64,000 bases of DNA, taken from contig NZ_CP071139.1 of assembly GCF_017639205.1 (NCBI RefSeq), positions 3,488,001 to 3,552,000 on the forward strand, written 5' to 3'. This stretch comes from Streptomyces nojiriensis. GTDB lineage: Bacteria > Actinomycetota > Actinomycetes > Streptomycetales > Streptomycetaceae. The translations under genes were made by a program, and so were the position numbers. Below the pieces are notes generated by a model that made no database searches, was not told the DNA's origin, and was given only the letters and a program-made list of their open reading frames with translations. Below are positions 39,537 to 49,281 of the stretch, in pieces; within the stretch, counting starts at the first letter, position 1; each line of letters begins with the position of its first letter.

Positions 39537-40583
39537 ATGCCGACCTGCCCGAACGGGCACCAGTCCGCGTCCGACGACTGGTGCGAGGTCTGCGGCCATC
39601 GCATGGCTGCCTCGGAGGGACCGCCCCCGGTGCCCTCCTACGGCTACGGCTTCCCCCCGACCGCCGGTGAACCGACCGCCCAGGCAGAGCTCTGCCCGCA
39701 GTGCCGGACCCCTCGCGAGGCCATGGCCCCGTTCTGCGAGGAGTGCCGCTACAACTTCCTGACCCGTACTCCGACTCCGACTTCGTACGCGCCGCCGGCC
39801 CCGGAACCGGGACCCCAGGCGACGGGTGCCGGGGTCGGTGGCGGTGCCGGAGGCCGCGGTACGCCTCCGCCGCCCGTGCCCGCTCCCGGGACCTACTCCC
39901 AGGACCACTTCGAGTACCAGGGCTCGCGGCCGTCCCGGGTCAACCGGCCGGCCGAGCCGCTCCAGCGCGAGGACGACTGGCTGCTGCCGCCGCCCGCGCA
40001 CGAGTCGCCGCTGGAGTACCAGCAGGCGCCGCAGCCTCCGCAGCCCCAGTACCAGCAGCAGCCCCCGCCGCCGCAGCGGGAGTACCAGCAGGAGTACCAG
40101 CAGCAGGGACCGCCGCCCCAGCAGCAGTACCAGCAGCAGCCTCCGCCGCAGCACCAGCCCTTCCCGCCCCAGGGCGGGGGCGCCTGGAGCGCGACGGTCG
40201 GCCCCGACCGCTCGTACTTCATGGCGATGATGCAGCGCAGCGGCCCCGAGGCCGCCGGGCTCAACCTGCCCGCCTACTCCCCGGAGCAGCACCTTCCGCT
40301 GTCCGGCGGCCAGATCACCATCGGCCGCCGCCGCGCCTCCACGGGCGAGTCCCCCGACATCGACCTGTCGGTGCCCCCGGAGGACCCGGGCGTCTCCCAC
40401 CAGCACGCGGTGCTCGTCCAGCAGCCCGATCTCAGCTGGGCGGTGGTGGACCAGAACTCCACCAACGGCACCACCATCAACGGCGGCGAGGAGCCGATCC
40501 AGCCCTACGTCCCGGTCCCCCTCGCCGACGGCGACCGGGTCCACGTGGGCGCCTGGACGACGATCACGATCCGCCGCGGCTGA
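39537..40583 (+). CDS. FHA domain protein with zinc ribbons and Gln/Pro/Tyr-rich linker
   Basis: The 348-residue protein starts with Cys-rich zinc ribbons (CPNG..., CEVCGH, then CPQC and CEEC). A low-complexity middle follows (about residues 150-210) with repeated YQQ and PPQ units. The C-terminal FHA domain has the phosphothreonine-binding signatures IGRR, SHQHA and NSTNGT. FHA proteins read Thr phosphorylation; in mycobacteria the FHA protein GarA is a PknG substrate. The short GarA-type N-terminal phosphorylation motif is not seen, so this is not a simple GarA. ATG 39537 follows GGGGGAAG; an in-frame start at 39501 is possible. Confidence 0.88.
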   Translation: MPTCPNGHQSASDDWCEVCGHRMAASEGPPPVPSYGYGFPPTAGEPTAQAELCPQCRTPREAMAPFCEECRYNFLTRTPTPTSYAPPAPEPGPQATGAGVGGGAGGRGTPPPPVPAPGTYSQDHFEYQGSRPSRVNRPAEPLQREDDWLLPPPAHESPLEYQQAPQPPQPQYQQQPPPPQREYQQEYQQQGPPPQQQYQQQPPPQHQPFPPQGGGAWSATVGPDRSYFMAMMQRSGPEAAGLNLPAYSPEQHLPLSGGQITIGRRRASTGESPDIDLSVPPEDPGVSHQHAVLVQQPDLSWAVVDQNSTNGTTINGGEEPIQPYVPVPLADGDRVHVGAWTTITIRRG

Positions 40584-40584
40584 T

Positions 40585-41574
40585 TCACCCCTCCCCCAGG
40601 GGCCACACGTACGGCCCCTGGGGATCGTCCAGCCACGACCATTGGCCCGCGGCGCTGACCGAGACCCCGAAGCGCTCCCGGGCCGGGCGGCCCTCGCGGC
40701 GCCACAGGTCCAGGGCCTCGCGGGGGTGCAGTGCGCCCGCGGTCAGCACGAGCATGAACTGGAAGCGCTCGTTCTCCACCAGCTCGTACGGAAGCCCGTA
40801 CTCCGCACCGGCCGGGCCGGGCGCCGGGGCGGCCGTGGCCCCGCGCAGCGGGACGAAGTACGCCGAGGTGTGCAGGAAGTTACCCTCGGCGAACCCGGCG
40901 TCCCGGACGGTCAGCGCGATCAGGCCGGTCGACAGCGGCGCCAGGATCCGTGCTCCCGGACGGCACTGGCCGAGCCAGGCGTGCGGGATCAGCGGCAGCG
41001 TGCAGGTCACCATGATCCGGTCGAACGGGGCCCGGGCGGGGCAGCCGCGCGCCCCGTCCCCGGTGACCACCACCGGGTGGTAGCCGAGCTCGGCCAGGTG
41101 CGCCCGCGCGGACTCGGTGATCTCCTCGTCCAGGTCCACGGTGGTGACGTGCTCCTCGCCGAGCCGGTGGCAGAGCAGGGCCGCGTTGTAGCCGGTGCCC
41201 GCGCCGATCTCCAGGACGTCGTCGCCGTCGCGCACGTCCAGGGCGGCCAGCATCTTGGCCATCAGGGAGGGCTGGCTGCTGGAGGAGACCTGCAGGCCGT
41301 CGCGCATCCGCGTCGCCAGCGGGGTGTCGACGTAGACCCCGCGAAGCCAGCGGGCCCGGCGTTCGGGGTCGGGGTCCTCGGCCCACAGCCGCTCATGACC
41401 GGCGCCGCGGCCGGTCCAGAAGTACGGGACGAACACGTGCCGCGGCACGGCGGCGAACGCCGCCCGCCAGCGCGGGTCCTCCAGCACCCCGGCGGCGGTC
41501 AGCTCCCGCACCTGGGCGGCGTGCGCGGTCTCCCGCAGGTCCCGGGTCTCGGTGTGGGCGGTGTGTGCGGCCAT
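40585..41574 (-). CDS. Pcm-like protein-L-isoaspartate O-methyltransferase family protein
   Basis: The 329-residue protein has a class I methyltransferase core with the SAM loop VLEIGAGTGYNAALL and the upstream SSSSQPSLMAKM segment, which corresponds to the SQP-type substrate motif of protein isoaspartyl methyltransferases. About 100 further residues form a C-terminal domain seen in actinobacterial relatives. It may repair damaged Asp/Asn residues, or methylate a peptide product; no peptide precursor gene is seen beside it. ATG 41574 is used because the frame upstream is filled by an 8-bp tandem repeat. It converges on the FHA gene with one base between the stops. Confidence 0.85.
   Translation of the reverse strand: MAAHTAHTETRDLRETAHAAQVRELTAAGVLEDPRWRAAFAAVPRHVFVPYFWTGRGAGHERLWAEDPDPERRARWLRGVYVDTPLATRMRDGLQVSSSSQPSLMAKMLAALDVRDGDDVLEIGAGTGYNAALLCHRLGEEHVTTVDLDEEITESARAHLAELGYHPVVVTGDGARGCPARAPFDRIMVTCTLPLIPHAWLGQCRPGARILAPLSTGLIALTVRDAGFAEGNFLHTSAYFVPLRGATAAPAPGPAGAEYGLPYELVENERFQFMLVLTAGALHPREALDLWRREGRPARERFGVSVSAAGQWSWLDDPQGPYVWPLGEG
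40594..40623. terminator. Hairpin inside the 3' end of the methyltransferase gene
   Basis: Perfect 11-bp arms CCCCAGGGGCC (40594-40604) and GGCCCCTGGGG (40613-40623) lie 11 bp beyond the FHA stop, within the last codons of the converging gene. It can end transcription of the signalling operon. Confidence 0.7.
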
Positions 41575-41614
41575 GCATCCACTGTCCTGCGCCGGGACGC
41601 CGCGTGCGAGCGCG

Positions 41615-41654
41615 CGGGAGCCCGGGAGCCCGGGAGCCCGGGAGCCCGGGAGCC
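41615..41654. repeat. Five tandem copies of CGGGAGCC
   Basis: Five exact 8-bp units run head to tail between the methyltransferase start and the haemoglobin gene. The unit contains the CCCGGG palindrome. Probably a slippage-prone simple repeat; it overlaps the likely promoter space of both divergent genes. Confidence 0.95.
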
Positions 41655-41710
41655 CGGGGGACGGTCCTAGGACCGCGGTCCTGGATCCGGGCGTCTGAGA
41701 CGATGGTCGG

Positions 41711-42115
41711 GTGAATGAGATTCCGCGGGGCACGCTTCAGGAGCAGACCTTCTACGAGCAGGTGGGCGGCGAGGACACCTTCCGCCGCCTCGTCCGGCGC
41801 TTCTACGAGGGGGTCGCGGAGGACCCGCTGCTGCGCCCGATGTACCCGGAGGAGGACCTGGGCCCCGCCGAGGAGCGGTTCGCGCTGTTCCTGATGCAGT
41901 ACTGGGGTGGTCCGACCACCTACAGCCAGCACCGCGGCCACCCGCGCCTGCGGATGCGGCACGCGCCGTTCCAGGTGGACGCTGCCGCCCACGACGCGTG
42001 GCTGCGGCACATGCGGGTCGCGCTGGACGAGCTGGGCCTGGCGCCGGAGCACGAGGCGCAGCTGTGGAAGTACCTGACGTACGCCGCCGCCTCGATGATC
42101 AACACGGCGGGCTAG
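41711..42115 (+). CDS. glbO: Group II truncated haemoglobin
   Basis: The 134-residue globin has the group II signs: FYEQVGGEDTFRRLV at the N-terminus, the YPEEDL segment, the haem-ligand His in RMRHAPF, and a Trp in the G helix (DAWLRHMRVAL). It binds oxygen or detoxifies reactive oxygen/nitrogen species in the cytoplasm. GTG 41711 gives the full N-terminus; the ribosome site is weak (GGTCGG). It is divergent from the Pcm-like gene. Confidence 0.93.
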   Translation: MNEIPRGTLQEQTFYEQVGGEDTFRRLVRRFYEGVAEDPLLRPMYPEEDLGPAEERFALFLMQYWGGPTTYSQHRGHPRLRMRHAPFQVDAAAHDAWLRHMRVALDELGLAPEHEAQLWKYLTYAAASMINTAG

Positions 42116-42131
42116 GGAGTCGGACCCGGGG

Positions 42132-42851
42132 TCAGACCGGACGGACCTGGAGGGCGCCCAGGCCGCCGGTGACGCCGGGGCGGCGCATCGCGACGGATCC
42201 GTACGGGGTGCGCAGCCGCAGCCAGGTCCCGGCGGCGAGCAGCGCCACGGGGGCGGGGTCGCCGGGCAGCGGGGCGGGAGCGGAGGCGGGCACGGCGGCC
42301 CGTACCGGCCGCAGGAAGCCCAGGGACTGTGCGGCGTGCACGGCGCGCAGCGGGAGCTCGGTGTCACCCAGGGTGCGGGACCAGATCTCGCGGCCGATGC
42401 GGTCGCGCTCGGACCGGGTCCGGTGCTGCGGGGGCAGGGCCTCGTCCCGGGCCCGGAACTCGGCGACGGCGGCGGCCACGGCCGCTCCCATCGCCTCGGG
42501 GCCGGGCAGCCCCGGAACCTGGCGCCAGCCGCCGCGGGGCGGGAGCACGCCGGCCCAGGGCGGTCCGGTGACCGGCCCGGGCACGGTGGCCTCGGCCGAG
42601 GCCTCGTCCACGGACTCCAGCAGCTCACCGGCGGACACCGTCAGGTCCAGCGGCATCGCGACGGGTGCGGCGAGCCGCACCGTACGGATGGCCAGGATGT
42701 CGAAGGACGGCGGCCGTCCGAAGACGGCGAGCGCGCCGCCACCCGCCTGGAGGCGTACGGCGGCGGCGCGGTCGTAGTGCACCAGCCGGCCCAGGAAGGC
42801 GGCGAGGTCCGCCGCCTCCCCGGAATCGGCGAAGCGCAGCTGGTCGTTCAT
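42132..42851 (-). CDS. Conserved hypothetical protein
   Basis: The 239-residue protein has no signal peptide or membrane helix. It is rich in Ala, Pro and Arg and combines a possible alpha/beta N-terminal half (FADSGEAADLAAFLGRLVHYDRAAAVRLQ) with a C-terminal beta-like half. The N-terminal segment vaguely recalls small ligand-binding or regulatory folds but shows no catalytic signature. It overlaps the thioesterase gene upstream as ATGA, so the two are translationally coupled. Function unknown. Confidence 0.8.
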   Translation of the reverse strand: MNDQLRFADSGEAADLAAFLGRLVHYDRAAAVRLQAGGGALAVFGRPPSFDILAIRTVRLAAPVAMPLDLTVSAGELLESVDEASAEATVPGPVTGPPWAGVLPPRGGWRQVPGLPGPEAMGAAVAAAVAEFRARDEALPPQHRTRSERDRIGREIWSRTLGDTELPLRAVHAAQSLGFLRPVRAAVPASAPAPLPGDPAPVALLAAGTWLRLRTPYGSVAMRRPGVTGGLGALQVRPV

Positions 42852-43324
42852 GCCGCGAGGGGCCCTTCCCGGCCGGTGCCGGACTCGGACCCGGCCGCGG
42901 GTTCGTCGAGGTACGCCTCGAGGAAGTGCTTCTCCTCGGCCGTGATGCGGCGGGGCCGCCCCTCGGCGAGGTTGTAGGGCACGACCACCGTCTCGGCGCG
43001 CACGTAGACCGTCTCGGGCCTGTCCTCGGTCGCCTCGTCCTTGACCTCGTAGCGGATGGTCAGGGACGCGGCCCCTATCCGGGTCACCCAGGACTCGATG
43101 AGGACCGGCTCGTGGCGGTGCACGAGGGGCAGCTTGTAGTCGATCTCGTGACGGGCCACGACGGACCCGCCAGTGAAGGACTCACTGCCCTCCCCCGGTG
43201 CGAGGCGGAACATGAAGTCGATCCGCGCCTCCTCCAGGTAGCGGAGGAAGACGACGTTGTTGACGTGCCCGAAGGCATCCATGTCCGCCCAGCGCAGGGG
43301 GCACCGGTAGTGGTGTCTGGCCAT
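42848..43324 (-). CDS. Acyl-CoA thioesterase, hot-dog fold (4HBT type)
   Basis: The 158-residue protein carries the 4HBT signature: RWADMDAFGHVNNVVFLRYLEEAR, where Asp is the catalytic residue and the HVNN segment lines the active site. It should hydrolyse acyl-CoA thioesters; the acyl group is unknown. It starts 10 bp after the EttA gene stop on the same strand and overlaps the following gene by 4 bp, so the three probably share a transcript. Confidence 0.9.
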   Translation of the reverse strand: MARHHYRCPLRWADMDAFGHVNNVVFLRYLEEARIDFMFRLAPGEGSESFTGGSVVARHEIDYKLPLVHRHEPVLIESWVTRIGAASLTIRYEVKDEATEDRPETVYVRAETVVVPYNLAEGRPRRITAEEKHFLEAYLDEPAAGSESGTGREGPLAA

Positions 43325-43334
43325 GACGGCGACC

Positions 43335-44999
<1,665 letters not shown>

Positions 45000-45241
45000 G
45001 AGAAACCGTCCGGCAGATCGATGGTGGGCAGATACACCCCATCTTGCCGTACGTCCATACCCTCGGGCGAATGGGTAGGTCAGTCGCCCCTGAGCTGGGG
45101 CACGCCCGCGGGGTGGGCCGCGGCTCACGGTCACCGTCGATCGGCGTCCAGGGGGCGGACCAGGGGGGCCACGGCCTCGCCCCCGGGCAGGATGGTGGGG
45201 AGTGCGGGGGCGCGGCCTCCGCCGGCCGTACGGAGGTACAT

Positions 45242-45802
45242 GTGGACAACGCGCTGCTGGCGCTCGCCGGCGCGATCGTCGCGGTGACCGGCACCCTGCT
45301 CGCGCCGATCCTCTCGCAGCGCGTGCTCGCACGCGTGCAGACGGAGCAGTTCGAACGGCAGCAGCGGGCGGCCGACGCCCAGTGGGTGCGCGAGCAGCGC
45401 ACGGCGGAGGTGGAGAAGCGGCAGGCCTGCTACGTCACGGCGAACTCCGGCTACCGCCGCTACCGCATCGAGCTCATGAAGTACCTGTGGCTCGTCCACA
45501 AGGGCGAGGCCACCGCGCAGGCGCGGGCCGATCTGGAGGAGGCGCGGCACTCCATGCACACCGCCTTCGCGGAGGCCCAGATGGTCGCCTCGGACGCGGT
45601 GCTGCGGGAGCTGGACGCGATGACGGCGACCCTGGCCGGCGCGTACAGCCGCACCCTGCACCTGGAGGAGGGCGACCCGTACCCCGGCTGGGCGTTCGAG
45701 GAGATACAGGCCGAGCTGCTGCGGCTGGGGGACCGCTGGAAGAGCATGCGCGGCCTCATGCGGGCCGACCTGGGCGTGGAGCCGGGACCGGTCGGCTCCT
45801 GA
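45242..45802 (+). CDS. Membrane-anchored coiled-coil protein, hypothetical
   Basis: The 186-residue protein begins at GTG 45242 right after CGGAGG. Residues 4-20 form one hydrophobic segment (LLALAGAIVAVTGTLLAPIL) near the N-terminus. The rest is charged and helical (RVQTEQFERQQRAADAQWVREQR), fitting a coiled coil in the cytoplasm. Relatives are common in streptomycetes, without assigned function. It stands alone between divergent ettA and a converging lipid-phosphate gene. Confidence 0.75.
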   Translation: MDNALLALAGAIVAVTGTLLAPILSQRVLARVQTEQFERQQRAADAQWVREQRTAEVEKRQACYVTANSGYRRYRIELMKYLWLVHKGEATAQARADLEEARHSMHTAFAEAQMVASDAVLRELDAMTATLAGAYSRTLHLEEGDPYPGWAFEEIQAELLRLGDRWKSMRGLMRADLGVEPGPVGS

Positions 45803-45835
45803 CCGCGCGGCGGCCGGGCCCGGTCAGCGGGGCGG

Positions 45836-47308
45836 TCAGCAGGGGCGGTAGACGGTCAGGGCGTCGGGGAGCTGGTCGAGGACGAGGGCGGCCGGGGCCT
45901 CGGCGTACTCGCCGTCGTAGGCGAGCGGGGTGCCCGCGGGGATGTCCCCGATGCGCAGGCTGCGCAAGCGGGTGGCCACGTGGACGGGGGAACGGCTCAG
46001 CGGGCCCGTGAAGGCGGCGGCCAGCAGCCGGGGGCCGGGGCGGCCGCCGCCGTGGACGAGCCGCAGGTCCAGCAGGCCCTCGCCAAGGCTGTCGCGGCGG
46101 CGGGGCGTGGGGCCGGTGCCGTGGTAGGTGCCGTTGCCCGCAAAGAGGAGCCACACGCTCCGGGGCCGCCCGGCCAGGCGCAGCCGCACGGGCCGCTGGG
46201 AGCGCAGGACCCGCCAGGCGGCCAGCACCGCGGCCGGGCCGCCGCCGATGCGCGGGGCCCAGCGCAGCCGGTGGCCCAGCAGCTCCGGATAGGCGCCGAT
46301 GCTGAAGTTGTTCAGGAAGTAGCCGCTCTCGCCGCCGGGCCCCGGGGAGAAGCGGCCCACGCCGACGCGGACGGCCTGTCCCTGCGCCACGGCCTCGCAG
46401 GTCGCCTCGGCTCCGGCGAGGCCGAGGTCCATCGCGAAGTGGTTGAGGGTGCCGCCGGGGAACACGGCGAGCGGCACCCCGGCCTCCAGTGCGGCGGTGG
46501 CGGCCGCGTTGACGGTGCCGTCGCCGCCGCAGATCCCGAGCACGGTGGCCCGTGAGGCCGCCTTCGCGAGCGTGGCGGGCAGTTCGGGGCCCTCGCACTC
46601 GATCACCTCGGCCGCGGGCAGGCGGGTGCGCAGCACGTCGAGGCCCTCGGCGGCCGTCCCGGACCCGTTGTTGACCACCACGGTGAGCCCGGCCCCGTCG
46701 GGCAGCGCGGGGGCCCCGGCGGCAGTCCGCTCGTCGCCCGGTACGACCCGGGCCTCCTGCGCGTCGCGCGCGAGGCGGCGTACGACGAACCCGGCGGCCA
46801 CCCCCAGTGACGCGCCCACGAGCACGTCGGAGGGGTAGTGCACCCCGGTGTAGACCCGGGAGAACGCCACGGACGCGGCGACCGGGGCCAGGACGGCCCC
46901 CCAGCCGGGGGAGGCCAGCGCCACCCCGGTGGCGAAGGCGAAGGCCGACGCGGAGTGCCCGGACGGGAAGGAGGTGGTCTGCGGCTGCGTGGCCAGCTGC
47001 CGGGTCAGCGGCACGCCTTCCAGCAGCGGCCGCGGCCGGCGTACGGACCACTTGCCGATGGTGTTGATGGTCGCGGAGGCCAGTGCCAGCGAGGCGACCC
47101 CGCGCACGGCGGCCTTGCGGGCGCCGGCCGACCCGAACACCGCGATCGCCGCGGCGGCCCCGCCCCACAGCACCCCGTGGTTCGCGGCCCGGCCGAGCCG
47201 CGGCAGCACCCGGTCGGCCCCGGGCCAGTGCCGCCGGGCCACCGCGTCGAAGACCCGGCGGTCCCACCGGGCGAAGGTGCCGGACCAGGTCAGTGCGTGA
47301 TCAGCCAT
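45836..47308 (-). CDS. PAP2 phosphatase / diacylglycerol kinase fusion
   Basis: The 490-residue protein joins two lipid enzymes. The N-terminal PAP2 domain (about residues 1-190) is membrane-bound with the three phosphatase motifs: KWSVRRPRP, PSGHS and SRVYTGVHYPSD. The C-terminal lipid kinase domain has the GGDGTVN nucleotide loop and the PGGTLNHFA segment of the diacylglycerol/sphingosine kinase family. Such fusions occur in actinobacteria and could interconvert phosphatidate and diacylglycerol or act on other prenyl/lipid phosphates. Both active sites look intact. Confidence 0.9.
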   Translation of the reverse strand: MADHALTWSGTFARWDRRVFDAVARRHWPGADRVLPRLGRAANHGVLWGGAAAAIAVFGSAGARKAAVRGVASLALASATINTIGKWSVRRPRPLLEGVPLTRQLATQPQTTSFPSGHSASAFAFATGVALASPGWGAVLAPVAASVAFSRVYTGVHYPSDVLVGASLGVAAGFVVRRLARDAQEARVVPGDERTAAGAPALPDGAGLTVVVNNGSGTAAEGLDVLRTRLPAAEVIECEGPELPATLAKAASRATVLGICGGDGTVNAAATAALEAGVPLAVFPGGTLNHFAMDLGLAGAEATCEAVAQGQAVRVGVGRFSPGPGGESGYFLNNFSIGAYPELLGHRLRWAPRIGGGPAAVLAAWRVLRSQRPVRLRLAGRPRSVWLLFAGNGTYHGTGPTPRRRDSLGEGLLDLRLVHGGGRPGPRLLAAAFTGPLSRSPVHVATRLRSLRIGDIPAGTPLAYDGEYAEAPAALVLDQLPDALTVYRPC

Positions 47309-47378
47309 CTTCTGCCCCTACCCCGAGCGGCGGATCCGAACCGGTCCCCGCGGCCACCCGGCCCATCGGGCCCGCCCC

Positions 47379-48683
47379 CTAGGGGGTGTCCTCCTCGTCC
47401 AGCGGGCGCTTGCGGAGCAGCAGCACCACCAGGCCGCCCAGGACCACCAGGCCCACCGCCAGGGAGGCGATGACCGGGGTGGCCGCCGAGCTGCCGCTGA
47501 TCGCCAGCCGCTCCTCGTCCGGGGAGGTCGTCGCCACCGCCGCGGCCCGTGAGCCCAGTACCTCGGCCGCCGAGCCGGAACCGGCCTCCGGGGCCTCGCC
47601 CGGGGTGGCGGCCACCGCCGTCGCCGGGGGCTGCGGCCAGACCGCCGTGGCCGTGGCGGCGGCCGCGGACTCGCTGGAGCCGGCCACGATCTGGGCGTGG
47701 GCCGGCAGCTCGCCGGTGAAGACCCGCCCGACCGGCACCTTGGTCGTGCCCTGGACGGTGACCGAGGCCGTCCCGTCGGGGGTGCCCTCGGGCACCTCGA
47801 AGTAGAGCCGGCTCCCGTTGGCGGCGGTGGTCAGCGGCTGCCCCTCGGCGTCCACCACCCGCACCCCCATCGCGACGGCGGCCGCGTCCGGGATGACCGA
47901 CACGCTCGGCGCCCCGGTCCGTACGGTGACCGGGCCGAGCCGGGTGCCCACCGCCCCCGACACGTCGCCCGGGTCCAGCCCGAGCGAGGCCGGCGGCTCC
48001 GGCAGCTGCCCGGCGGCCCGCTGCAGATAGTCGGCCAGCTTCTCGGCCGCCGGGTCCGCGGCCTCGACCTGCACCCCGTCCGCCAGCCGCCAGATCGCCA
48101 CCTGGGTCCCGGCGGCCGCGCTCTGTGCCGTGAGGGCCCCGGCCCCGGCCGCCTTGGCGAGGCCGGCCAGGTCGTTGTGCTGCGGGTAGGAGTGCTCCAG
48201 GACCCAGCGGATCCGGCCCGCCTCCCGGTTCCCGGCGAGCGGGCTGCGGCTCCAGGCGCTCTCGGTGTACCGGGCCTGGGGCTGGGCGTTGCCCGTCACG
48301 CCGACTCCGTACGTCTGGAGCATTCCGCCGCCGTCGACCCGCATCTCGAAGAGCCCGGCCGGGATCTGGCGGACCGAGCCGTCCCCGGACCGCAGGACCG
48401 CCTGCCCGAACGTCTTCAGCCCGTCCAGCACGGCGCTCGCACCCTCGGGTGACCTGGGCGCCACCGGGCCGGAGTCGGCGGCCGCCCGCGCCGCGGGCGC
48501 GGCGGCGAGGGCCGCGGCCAGCAGGGCCACCGCCAGCGGCCGGCGCGCGGAGCCCCGTACCGCGGCGGGAGGTTCGACAGGAACCGGGGCAGGAGCTGGA
48601 GCAGGAGCCGAAGCTGTAACAGGCTCGCGCGCGGACGCAGGAGTGGGATCAGGAGCGGAGGATGCGGGAACGGCAATCGACAC
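47379..48683 (-). CDS. Thioester-domain surface protein lacking its thioester Cys
   Basis: The 434-residue protein starts at GTG 48683 after AAGGGGAAG. A Pro/Ala-rich leader of 45 residues precedes the signal segment (about 46-68). The TQXA/thioester domain follows: LQTYGVGV at residues 122-129 and TQVAIW further on. In family members the first motif reads YC, and this Cys bonds to the Gln of TQ; here it is Gly126. Ig-like and Pro/Ala-rich segments lead to a C-terminal anchor, LAISG then a membrane helix and RKR tail, where streptomycete sortase sites usually read LAXTG. Both key motifs are altered although the frame is intact. Confidence 0.85.
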   Translation of the reverse strand: MSIAVPASSAPDPTPASAREPVTASAPAPAPAPVPVEPPAAVRGSARRPLAVALLAAALAAAPAARAAADSGPVAPRSPEGASAVLDGLKTFGQAVLRSGDGSVRQIPAGLFEMRVDGGGMLQTYGVGVTGNAQPQARYTESAWSRSPLAGNREAGRIRWVLEHSYPQHNDLAGLAKAAGAGALTAQSAAAGTQVAIWRLADGVQVEAADPAAEKLADYLQRAAGQLPEPPASLGLDPGDVSGAVGTRLGPVTVRTGAPSVSVIPDAAAVAMGVRVVDAEGQPLTTAANGSRLYFEVPEGTPDGTASVTVQGTTKVPVGRVFTGELPAHAQIVAGSSESAAAATATAVWPQPPATAVAATPGEAPEAGSGSAAEVLGSRAAAVATTSPDEERLAISGSSAATPVIASLAVGLVVLGGLVVLLLRKRPLDEEDTP

Positions 48684-48751
48684 AGTCTTCCCCTTCGGGC
48701 CAATGACCCAGGTGCCCGTGAGTACCGGGGAATCCTATCCGCCTCGAACAC

Positions 48752-49159
48752 TCAGGCCACCGCCGACTTCTGAGTGGCCATCAGCGGCGTGTCCGTCCGC
48801 ACCACGCGCCGGAAGGCGGCGGTCCCGCGGTTCAGGTCGTGGCCGACGGCCGTCGCGTCGATCTCCGCGCAGAACCACCGGTTGCCCTCTCCGTCGGGCG
48901 GGTCCTCCCGCACCCGCAGCCGCCCGTGCACCACCAGCGGCTCGCCGACGGATACGGAACCGGCGAGGTTCACGGCGAGCGCCCGCCGCGCCCACACCGT
49001 GTAGAAGCTGGTGGCCCCGTCCGTCCAGGCGTCCTTGCGCCGGTCGAAGTACCTCGGCGTCACCGCGAAGCGGAACCGCGCCGCCGGACCGTTCACCGTC
49101 TCCTTGTAGTCGATCTGGGTCGCCACGTAACCCACCAGCGTCACCTGGGTGTCGTACAT
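48752..49159 (-). CDS. Single-stranded DNA-binding protein-like (OB fold)
   Basis: The 135-residue protein has an SSB-type OB fold: TLVGYVATQIDYKE, then RFAVTPRYFDRRKDAW and FYTVWARRALA, the last being the segment that contacts single-stranded DNA. It lacks the long acidic-tipped tail of the replicative SSB, so it is a short paralogue. ATG 49159 is chosen over the longer open frame, which runs across dynB in the wrong frame. It lies 122 bp downstream of dynB on the same strand. Confidence 0.85.
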   Translation of the reverse strand: MYDTQVTLVGYVATQIDYKETVNGPAARFRFAVTPRYFDRRKDAWTDGATSFYTVWARRALAVNLAGSVSVGEPLVVHGRLRVREDPPDGEGNRWFCAEIDATAVGHDLNRGTAAFRRVVRTDTPLMATQKSAVA

Positions 49160-49281
49160 CCCGGTCGCCCTCCCCCATGGTCGCGGTCCGTACGGATCCG
49201 CACGGACCAGCCGTACGGAGCATCCGCACGGGGTACGAACCATGCTGGGGCAGGCCGCCGGTCCCCGCTCCGGCCTGTGGA

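Noticed and set aside
41615..41654. Tandem repeat as a CRISPR array
   Set aside because: Units are 8 bp without spacers; no cas genes are present.
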